Positions 1 to 5,982 of a DNA stretch of 18,794 bases are shown here, piece after piece. The DNA is from an uncultured Porphyromonas sp. (GTDB taxonomy: Bacteria; Bacteroidota; Bacteroidia; Bacteroidales; Porphyromonadaceae). The notes beneath the pieces are model-generated. The model saw only the letters and a list, made by a program, of their open reading frames with translations, was not told the origin of the DNA and made no database searches. How positions within the stretch are numbered: the first letter of the stretch is position 1; each line of letters starts with the position of its first letter. The stretch lies in assembly GCF_947254915.1 (NCBI RefSeq), contig NZ_CAMYEZ010000023.1, positions 1 to 18,794 on the forward strand, written 5' to 3'. A program made the translations under genes and the position numbers.

Positions 1-1
1 A

Positions 2-88
2 CCGAAGCCGAATCCCGAAAGCAACACAGCGATTCGCCTTTATGCAATAGTCTCAATAGATGGAGACTATCCGCCACGGGAGCCCTGA
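2..88 (+). CDS. Possible 3' end of an upstream gene (partial)
   Basis: The frame starting at base 2 is open to a TGA at 86-88 and would encode 28 C-terminal residues ending in DGDYPPREP. A second frame (from base 1) is also open, to a TAA at 118-120, so the choice rests only on the more ordinary amino-acid composition of the first. No family can be recognised from so short a piece. An inverted repeat ATAGTCTC/GAGACTAT (47-54 and 63-70) lies inside it with no T-run after it. The stretch could equally be intergenic. Confidence 0.25.
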   Translation, partial: PKPNPESNTAIRLYAIVSIDGDYPPREP

Positions 89-135
89 CACTTGGCGCAG
101 GCTTTGGCTGCGACAACTAATTCGTGAGAAGGTAG

Positions 136-143
136 TACCTTTG
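136..143 (+). promoter_or_regulatory. Candidate Bacteroidetes -7 box before the flippase
   Basis: TACCTTTG matches the Bacteroidetes -7 consensus TAnnTTTG and lies 18 bases before the first flippase ATG. I see no TTG at the expected -33 spacing; the nearest TTTG (103-106) is 29 bases upstream, which is too far. A start site about 7 bases downstream would give a leader of only about 12 nt if ATG 162 is used, so this is a weak call. Confidence 0.35.
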
Positions 144-161
144 CCCTCGTACTGAAGCCCT

Positions 162-1484
162 ATGAGCCTCAGACGATCACCCCAAGATAATCAGATGAAC
201 CAGTCACCCCTTCCAGCACCGAAGCACCTCCTCCAGAGACTATGCGCTATGGTCAGAGGCAATAGACTAGTCCTAGAGAACTTCCTCTCTCTCGGACTCA
301 TCAACGTGCTGAACTCCTCCTTTCATCTGATCATCTACCCGATACTGATCCATCGTGTCGGCGCCGAGGCGTACGGAGCCTATGTCTACGCCTTTTCGGT
401 CATCACATACTTCGTCACGCTGGTGACCTACGGCTTGGACATGATCGGCACCCGCTACCTGGCTCGCTACGACAAGGAGGGCGACCTAGCGGGCAAGTCC
501 GACATCACTTCGCAGATACTCTCTAGTCGCCTTTACCTGCTCCTCCTTTCCTTCCTCCTTTTCCTGCCTATCGTCTTATGGGTCGGAGCCTTGGCCGACT
601 ACCGGGCGCTCCTCTGGGCAAGTTTTCTCTCAGTAGTGGCCTGTGTCATCATGCCCAACTGGTACTTCATCGGGATCCAGCGCACCCGCATCTACCTCTA
701 CATACAGATCGCCACGAAGGTGCTCCTAGCCGTTGCCATCATCCTCTGGGTGCTCACGCCAGAGCATATGACACGCTACGTCTTACTGGCTTCGGCAAGC
801 AATATACTCTCGGCGGGAATCGCCTTTGGCTATATCTTATGGCGCGAAAAGCTTTCGCTACGCCTCATCTCACTGCGCAAAAGCTTAGCCCTCCTGCGAG
901 AGGCTACGCCACTCTTCCTCTCTTATCTGGTGATGACGGTCAAGTCGGCTGGACTCAACCTCGTGATCGGTTCGCTCTTTGGCATGACCTCCCTAACGGG
1001 CTACGACTTCTCAATGAAGATCGTCAGCGTCGTTATGTACATCACCAAACAGCTCAACGTGGCGCTCTTTCCCTCGGTCAGCACCAGCTATACGACAGAG
1101 CGCATACATCGTATACTGCGTGGCGAACTGCTCATGGGCATCGCCTGCATGGGGGCGCTCATGCTCGCTGCTAAGCCGATCATCTGGATCATGGGTAATG
1201 GCCCGATAGAGGATCTTATCCTACCCGTCTTCCTGCTGATGACGGTGCTGATACCGATATGGCTTATCTCGGGCTTCTTCATTGAACTGGTCCTCACCGC
1301 CAATGGGCGCAACCGTGAGGTCTTCATCAACCAACTCCTCTCGCTTGCGGTCATCGCGCTTGGAGCCCTGATCGCCGTGCTCCTACAGGTGAAGTTGATC
1401 GCCTTCGTCGTCATCGTCATCCTCTCGGGGCTCATCGAGATCGCCTTCCTCTACGCCACCGGCCGCCGCCGCGCCCTCATCTGA
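162..1484 (+). CDS. Wzx-type polysaccharide/O-antigen flippase
   Basis: A 440-residue, very hydrophobic polytopic inner-membrane protein with about 12-14 membrane segments from residue 40 to the end. The segment after residue 56 (IIYPILIHRVGAEAYGAYVY) is typical of the Wzx/RfbX branch of the MATE-like exporter superfamily, in which a Y-L-I-R-x-x-G-x-E-x-Y-G motif follows the first helix. Such proteins flip undecaprenyl-linked sugar repeat units across the inner membrane for O-antigen, capsule or other glycan synthesis. Length is normal for the family. The start at 162 is the longest choice; in-frame ATGs at 195 and 249 also leave the membrane domain whole, and the hydrophilic first 35 residues may not be translated. 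No glycosyltransferase lies next to it in the window, so the glycan is unknown. The gene is GC-rich and points towards the CRISPR array. Confidence 0.85.
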   Translation: MSLRRSPQDNQMNQSPLPAPKHLLQRLCAMVRGNRLVLENFLSLGLINVLNSSFHLIIYPILIHRVGAEAYGAYVYAFSVITYFVTLVTYGLDMIGTRYLARYDKEGDLAGKSDITSQILSSRLYLLLLSFLLFLPIVLWVGALADYRALLWASFLSVVACVIMPNWYFIGIQRTRIYLYIQIATKVLLAVAIILWVLTPEHMTRYVLLASASNILSAGIAFGYILWREKLSLRLISLRKSLALLREATPLFLSYLVMTVKSAGLNLVIGSLFGMTSLTGYDFSMKIVSVVMYITKQLNVALFPSVSTSYTTERIHRILRGELLMGIACMGALMLAAKPIIWIMGNGPIEDLILPVFLLMTVLIPIWLISGFFIELVLTANGRNREVFINQLLSLAVIALGALIAVLLQVKLIAFVVIVILSGLIEIAFLYATGRRRALI

Positions 1485-1508
1485 CGCTGCGTAGCAATCT
1501 TAGCTCGT

Positions 1509-1555
1509 AAAAACAGAGACAGCCCCCACAAGCGTATCCGCTCATGGAGGCTGTC
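1509..1555 (-). terminator. Terminator of the cas-CRISPR transcript
   Basis: On the minus strand GACAGCC (1555-1549) pairs with GGCTGTC (1524-1518), with an inner AGCG/CGCT stem, and is followed by TCTG and a run of five T. On the plus strand no T-run follows, so it does not serve the flippase. It lies just beyond the leader-distal end of the array, in the direction expected for a transcript coming from cas3. Confidence 0.6.
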
Positions 1556-1588
1556 ATCGTATTCGTGCCGACTGCCAATCGCTCTCCT

Positions 1589-2494
1589 CTTCCAACTCAC
1601 GCACCTCGTGTGGGGTGCGACGCAAGTTATCAACATCGGATACAGTCATATGACGGTTTCAATTCACGCACCCCGTGTGGGGTGCGACCTAGCAACCGTG
1701 CTGGTCTATTCTGTATTCAAGATGTTTCAATTCCCGCACCCCGTGTGGGGTGCGACTCCCATCTGCTCCGTCTTCATGTCGATCACCGCCTGGTTTCAAT
1801 TCACGCACCCCGTGTGGGGTGCGACTCAATCTTATCAATATCACCAGGACGAGATAGAGTTTCAATTCACGCACCCCGTGTGGGGTGCGACCACAGCGAC
1901 CCTCCAGCAGATTGTATAAGGTAATGTTTCAATTCACGCACCCCATGTGGGGTGCGACGGGATAATAGAGATTTACAGCATCGTTACATTGTTGTTTCAA
2001 TTCACGCACCCCATGTGGGGTGCGACTTGCGTGTCTCGTACTGCGCTAAATACTGGATGGTTTCAATTCACGCACCCCATGTGGGGTGCGACACTGATCG
2101 ATGTGATCGCTACGATCAGCTCTAACCTGTTTCAATTCACGCACCCCATGTGGGGTGCGACATTTTACTTCGGCTAAGACCTCTACACAGTATGGTTTTC
2201 AATTCACGCACCCCATGTGGGGTGCGACTTGCTGGCGATGGTTGCCTCGTTGGTGCCTCGTGGTTTCAATTCACGCACCCCATGTGGGGTGCGACTTCTC
2301 CCTATACCCTCGGTTCACCCATGTAACCGTTTCAATTCACGCACCCCATGTGGGGTGCGACTATTTTACTTCGGCTAAGACCTCTACACAGTACGGTTTC
2401 AATTCACGCACCCCATGTGGGGTGCGACATGGACGCAACTACACTACAGCAGGCGAGACCAGTTTCAATTCACGCACCCCGTGTGGGGTGTGGG
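1589..2494 (-). CRISPR. Type I-C CRISPR array, 14 repeats and 13 spacers
   Basis: Fourteen 33-base repeats start at 1589, 1656, 1724, 1793, 1859, 1926, 1994, 2060, 2129, 2196, 2263, 2329, 2396 and 2462. On the plus strand they begin GTTTCAATTCACGCACC and end GGGGTGCGAC. Spacers are 33-36 bases. The minus strand (GTCGCACCCC...ATTGAAAC) is the known crRNA sense of I-C repeats, matching the direction of the cas genes. The repeat folds as CGCACCCC/GGGGTGCG with a 4-base loop. Repeats 2-5 and 14 carry CCCCGTGT; 6-13 carry CCCCATGT. Repeat 1 is degenerate (four changes), as usual at a leader-distal end; repeat 3 has one A-to-C change; repeat 10 begins with T instead of G; repeat 14 has a changed end. 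Spacers 9 (2162-2195) and 12 (2362-2395) are near-identical. Spacer 8 contains the inverted repeat CTGATCG/CGATCAG. No leader separates the array from cas7. Confidence 0.97.
2462..2494 (-). repeat. Degenerate cas7-proximal CRISPR repeat (repeat 14)
   Basis: The last five plus-strand bases are GTGGG instead of GCGAC, and the loop is the G-type (CCCCGTGT) although its eight neighbours are A-type. One base (2495) separates it from the cas7 stop codon at 2496-2498. The stem can still form with one A/C mismatch, and the ATTGAAAC handle for spacer 13 is intact, so crRNA 13 should still be processed. Confidence 0.9.
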
Positions 2495-2495
2495 C

Positions 2496-3359
2496 TTAGA
2501 CGAGCTCGACGATCTCGACACCCTGGAGTCCGTTGCGATTGATCTGGACGGTGTAGTCGGAGAAGTCGCGTGCGGGGCCTGTGAACCCCTCTCGCCGTGC
2601 TACGGTGACACGGTCAAAGAGCTTGTGCGCAGGCGCATTGCCTAGAGGCGAGTCGTGCTTGAAGACAATCAACTTCTGCAGGCTCATGAGTCCACGGGCT
2701 GCTGAGTGATCTAGGTCAAACATCTTCTGGAGTGCCTCCCAGAAGAGGTTCAAGTCATCCTCCGTGAAGCCTGTATCCTCAGCAAAGTGTGGCGTCACGA
2801 AGCCATACATCTTATATAGTCCGTAAGGCACAGTAGCTTTGCGCCCCATAGTGCGGTTGCCACCCTTGTCGTCAGCCTCTTCGTTGGCCTTTTGCTCCTT
2901 AGCATCTGTGGCAGCCATACGTGTGATGGTATGCTCGTGGGGGAAGATCGGATCAATGGAGCGTGCGAAGGTTAGCTGAATGGGACCACGCACCTGACCA
3001 GCATTATTGCCTGTGGAGAGGACAGCGCCGAAAGCGCGTATGTCGTAATACTTCTGACACATGAGGGCACGAGCCTTGTCACGGTCTGAGGCGTTTTTCG
3101 TCTTAGCATCCTTGCCTGTAGCCTCTTCGACAGCCTCATTGATGGAGTCATTGAGGACGGAGTTCTCTCTGACGAAGATACCTTGGTCAGTCGCCATCTG
3201 TATGTAGTTGCGCACCTTGCGCTTGATACACACATCAGTGACGAGTCCCTCGCCAGTCTCAGGGTCTACGCGGGGCAGGTTGCCACCATCAGGGTCTCCA
3301 TTGGGGTTGCCATCCTTGACGTCAAAGAGCAGGATGAAGTCATATCTATTCTGTAACAT
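2496..3359 (-). CDS. cas7: Type I-C Cascade backbone protein Cas7 (Csd2)
   Basis: A 287-residue protein, the usual length for Cas7 of subtype I-C. It opens with the typical strand and glycine/asparagine-rich turn (LLFDVKDGNPNGDPDGGN, about residues 10-27), followed by TDVCIKRKVRNYI, and near the C-terminus has LIVFKHDSPLGNAPAHKLFD, all familiar from Csd2 proteins. Several copies form the helical backbone that holds the crRNA spacer in the I-C Cascade complex. It starts 11 bases after the cas8c stop, so it belongs to the same operon. The C-terminus looks complete (ends EIVELV). Only one base separates its stop from CRISPR repeat 14. In the canonical I-C order cas4, cas1 and cas2 would follow here; none is present. 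Confidence 0.95.
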   Translation of the reverse strand: MLQNRYDFILLFDVKDGNPNGDPDGGNLPRVDPETGEGLVTDVCIKRKVRNYIQMATDQGIFVRENSVLNDSINEAVEEATGKDAKTKNASDRDKARALMCQKYYDIRAFGAVLSTGNNAGQVRGPIQLTFARSIDPIFPHEHTITRMAATDAKEQKANEEADDKGGNRTMGRKATVPYGLYKMYGFVTPHFAEDTGFTEDDLNLFWEALQKMFDLDHSAARGLMSLQKLIVFKHDSPLGNAPAHKLFDRVTVARREGFTGPARDFSDYTVQINRNGLQGVEIVELV

Positions 3360-3370
3360 GATTATATGGA

Positions 3371-3775
3371 TTATTGTTCTGTTTCTTCTGTTGGGTTGGT
3401 TGTCTCTTCCTTCCTATAGGTATCAACTTTCTGATGATAGTAGCCTACAGCGAAGAGGCTCTGCTCATCTAGCGAGAAGGTAGCGGGGAATGTGGGCGCC
3501 TCAGCTGGGATCAAGGCGAAGATCTCTCCGAGGAGCTTCTCAAGATTTACCGCTAGTCCAGGCTTCTCCTTGCGTAGCTTGCTCAGGTGGTGGTTGGATA
3601 GTGCGATGAGTCGTCCCATCACCATGTTAGGGCGAGTGGAGGCGCTAGCGTAAAAGCGATCTCGTATGGTCGCATTGACCCCTTTGCCTAGTGAAGCCTG
3701 CTGGATCTGCTCGAGGACGGCAAAGAGGCGTCCGGCGAGGTAGGCGATGTTGTCGTTTTGCTTGTCTAAAGCCAT
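3371..3775 (-). CDS. Putative internal Cas11c small subunit, in-frame within cas8c
   Basis: Type I-C systems are known to make the small subunit Cas11c by internal initiation inside cas8c. Here an in-frame ATG at 3775-3773 (Met497 of Cas8c, MALDKQNDN) begins a 134-residue, mostly helical C-terminal segment of the right size. It is preceded on the minus strand by an A-rich stretch with AAAAGAA ending 7 bases before the ATG, a reasonable start context for a Bacteroidetes gene. Later ATGs (Met547, Met549) would give a product too short. Role by family knowledge: two copies line the Cascade belly and hold the displaced strand. The exact start is inferred. Confidence 0.5.
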   Translation of the reverse strand: MALDKQNDNIAYLAGRLFAVLEQIQQASLGKGVNATIRDRFYASASTRPNMVMGRLIALSNHHLSKLRKEKPGLAVNLEKLLGEIFALIPAEAPTFPATFSLDEQSLFAVGYYHQKVDTYRKEETTNPTEETEQ

Positions 3776-5263
3776 ATCTAGTTCTTTTAGATGTTTATAT
3801 ACTCTTGCTTTGCGATTGATGCAGCCCTTGAGGATGGCTACACATAGATCAAATCTTTTCTTGTATCCTTTCTTTTCTTTGTTGGACTTTTGTCGGAGTA
3901 TTTGAGGAATCCTACTAATACATGCTTGCTGTAGTGTGAGTGGGTAGGGGGTGCCATTGAGGATACTCTCGACGATGCTCTGTATCAAGTTGAGTTGAAA
4001 TTTCTTAGAGCTGGGCGCCGTGGAGACTGTAGAAACAGTGGACACTATATTATATAGAGAGCGTAGGGGAGGGTTCTCCTCATCTACGAAGCCATCCCAG
4101 CTGATGATGTTCATATCGACGAGATGCTGGTAGACCCTGTCGAAGATCTCCGATACAGTCCCCTGCTGCCAATACTTGACGGAGATGCGTGCACCTTCAT
4201 TGAGGGTTAGTCCAAGGATGTAAAACTGTCTTGTGTCGTCCCAATGCTCTCCGTGACCACGGTTGCCACGGATAGCTTTGAACTGCTCGAGTACTTTGTA
4301 GGTGTACTGCGTTGGGTCTGGGGCTTTCTTTTTACTCTTACTTTTTCGCTTAGGCTGCTCGTCGTCTGGGTCAGACTGCTCCTGAGTGTCATCATTCTTT
4401 ATACCTTCAAAGGTTACGGTGCGAAAAGTCTCGTTGATACTAGGATTGTCAAGATCCGAATTCCAAAAGACGTAGATCAGACTTCCAAGAGAATAGCGTG
4501 TCTGTTGGTTACTTAGTAAGTTGTTGAGAGCCGTGGTATGAGTAAAAGAAGCATACGTTGATACAAAGGCATTGGATCCTTGTTTCTTGCCATAAGACTG
4601 AGACGACGGGTCATTAAAACTAATAAGAGTAGTCCCTGGTTTAGCATTTGGCATCTTTATACGAGGATGGATTCTTGCAATTGGAAGTCTTTCTCCTGTA
4701 ATCAAGCATCGTCCTTCAATCTTGCTCGCTAGAGTCTTTTGAGCGGCATAGTCGTACGCATCCTCTTGTGTAGCTAGAAGCTCTGTGTCACCTTGTAGCT
4801 GGAAGGTCATCCAGTCTTCCTCAAAAACGCGCTCGGTGTGAGCATCCTCGGGCAGAGGAGTCTCGGCGCCACGATAGTGTTCGTAAAAGCGACAGACCGC
4901 CTTAAAGCAAGCATTGTCTGGGTACAAGTTTGCAACTTCGGATATGGCTCGCTTGAAGTCTTCAAACTGATTCATACAGAGAGATACACCCTCCGTACTT
5001 TCTTCATACCCTAGGATATACTTGCGATTGTCCCAAAAGGGTTGTGCAGGTGGACGTTGTCCACTGCGCTTTTCTGCAATTGGGACAAGATACTCCCGCC
5101 CCATATTATCGTTTGGGTCTTTGAGGTTTTTCAGTCGAACGAAGGAGCCATCTTCGCGAATGACGATGACCCAGCCAATGGGCTTGACCTCTTGTCCCAA
5201 GGGAGCGATGCGATCCATCTTGCGCATCGCCTCGTAGTAGTTGTATAGTGCTTGTAAGATCAT
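3371..5263 (-). CDS. cas8c: Type I-C Cascade large subunit Cas8c (Csd1)
   Basis: A 630-residue protein, at the upper end of Cas8c lengths. The N-terminus (MILQALYNYYEAM) and the block around residues 178-204 (KIEGRCLITGERLPIARIHP) are characteristic of Csd1/Cas8c. In the I-C complex Cas8c recognises the PAM and helps unwind target DNA. The start overlaps the end of cas5c by four bases (ATGA), a sign of coupled translation. Two low-complexity insertions stand out: a charged linker at about residues 290-320 (DDEQPKRKSKSKKK) and a Ser/Thr/Val-rich stretch at 408-415 (STVSTVST), probably surface loops. The region from residue 497 is likely also made separately as Cas11c. Assignment is by recognisable sequence blocks and operon position. 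Confidence 0.93.
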   Translation of the reverse strand: MILQALYNYYEAMRKMDRIAPLGQEVKPIGWVIVIREDGSFVRLKNLKDPNDNMGREYLVPIAEKRSGQRPPAQPFWDNRKYILGYEESTEGVSLCMNQFEDFKRAISEVANLYPDNACFKAVCRFYEHYRGAETPLPEDAHTERVFEEDWMTFQLQGDTELLATQEDAYDYAAQKTLASKIEGRCLITGERLPIARIHPRIKMPNAKPGTTLISFNDPSSQSYGKKQGSNAFVSTYASFTHTTALNNLLSNQQTRYSLGSLIYVFWNSDLDNPSINETFRTVTFEGIKNDDTQEQSDPDDEQPKRKSKSKKKAPDPTQYTYKVLEQFKAIRGNRGHGEHWDDTRQFYILGLTLNEGARISVKYWQQGTVSEIFDRVYQHLVDMNIISWDGFVDEENPPLRSLYNIVSTVSTVSTAPSSKKFQLNLIQSIVESILNGTPYPLTLQQACISRIPQILRQKSNKEKKGYKKRFDLCVAILKGCINRKARVYKHLKELDMALDKQNDNIAYLAGRLFAVLEQIQQASLGKGVNATIRDRFYASASTRPNMVMGRLIALSNHHLSKLRKEKPGLAVNLEKLLGEIFALIPAEAPTFPATFSLDEQSLFAVGYYHQKVDTYRKEETTNPTEETEQ

Positions 5264-5976
5264 CTCAGTATCTCATTACTATCCATCGGGGGGACGAGGA
5301 TGACACCCTCGGTCATCTGCGCATGATAAAACATAGCTGGGGGATTCTTCCTATCCCGCTCGAAGTCCATGTCGTAGAGCATGATGCTCAGGTCGCGACT
5401 CTCAGGAATAGGCTTGGGCTCTAGTGATGTCTCTCCATGCTCTAGGTCCACATACTCAAAGACGCAGGTGAACTCACGGCACCCTAGGTAAGGCATCGTG
5501 AAGCACTGCCCAGCTTTGGCTCTGCGCTCGAATATCTTTTGGTATTTCCTTGGGTTCTCCGCTTTGCGCTCGGCTTCGCTGTACTCCTCGTTGTAGTGCT
5601 TCTGACAACTAGCTGAGCGACTTCTTACGGGGATGTAGACCATCTTGGCATAGATCCGATAGTCTACATCACGTAAGATGTAGGAGGCGCGCTGTCTGCG
5701 ATCCTCTGAAACGTTGATGCCAGTACTTCCTTTGCTCATGATAGAGGCCACCTCGTTTCGCTTGATGGTAAACCGCTTGATCGGGGCTAGCACCTCTATC
5801 TTCGTGATCTCCCAGCGTATGGCGGGCTTCCAGTAGATTGCCTGAAAGATGGCTCGCGCTGCACTAGGCGTGATCACATCATAGCTGACACGCTCCACCT
5901 TCATCTCGGGGCGTGTGAAGCAAGCGAAAGGGCCACGCACACGCAGGCAGTACTCCTTATCTATGTACTCTTCCAT
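5260..5976 (-). CDS. cas5c: Type I-C crRNA-processing protein Cas5c (Cas5d)
   Basis: A 238-residue protein of the Cas5 family. In subtype I-C, which lacks Cas6, Cas5c both cuts pre-crRNA at the repeat stem and caps the 5' handle. The N-terminal RAMP strand (CLRVRGPFACFTRPEMK, about residues 10-26) is typical. Tyr48, Lys126 and His127 (in IYWKP and CQKHYN) sit where the Bacillus halodurans enzyme has its catalytic Tyr46, Lys116 and His117, so processing activity should be intact. This fits an array whose repeats keep the processing stem. It begins 6 bases after the cas3 stop and overlaps cas8c by four bases, so all are in one operon. Confidence 0.94.
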   Translation of the reverse strand: MEEYIDKEYCLRVRGPFACFTRPEMKVERVSYDVITPSAARAIFQAIYWKPAIRWEITKIEVLAPIKRFTIKRNEVASIMSKGSTGINVSEDRRQRASYILRDVDYRIYAKMVYIPVRSRSASCQKHYNEEYSEAERKAENPRKYQKIFERRAKAGQCFTMPYLGCREFTCVFEYVDLEHGETSLEPKPIPESRDLSIMLYDMDFERDRKNPPAMFYHAQMTEGVILVPPMDSNEILR

Positions 5977-5982
5977 ATCTGT

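Noticed and set aside
578..1174. 198-residue plus-strand frame inside the flippase
   Set aside because: It overlaps a clear membrane-protein gene in another frame and has a composition typical of a shadow frame.
1485..1588. A leader for the array at its low-coordinate end
   Set aside because: Repeat orientation and the degenerate first repeat mark this as the distal end, and the stretch holds a minus-strand terminator rather than an AT-rich leader.
1544..2645. Plus- and minus-strand open frames across the array with repeated THPVWGAT-like or APRVGCD-like peptides
   Set aside because: They are translations of the CRISPR repeats; the periodic peptide comes from the 33-base repeat and not from a repeat protein.
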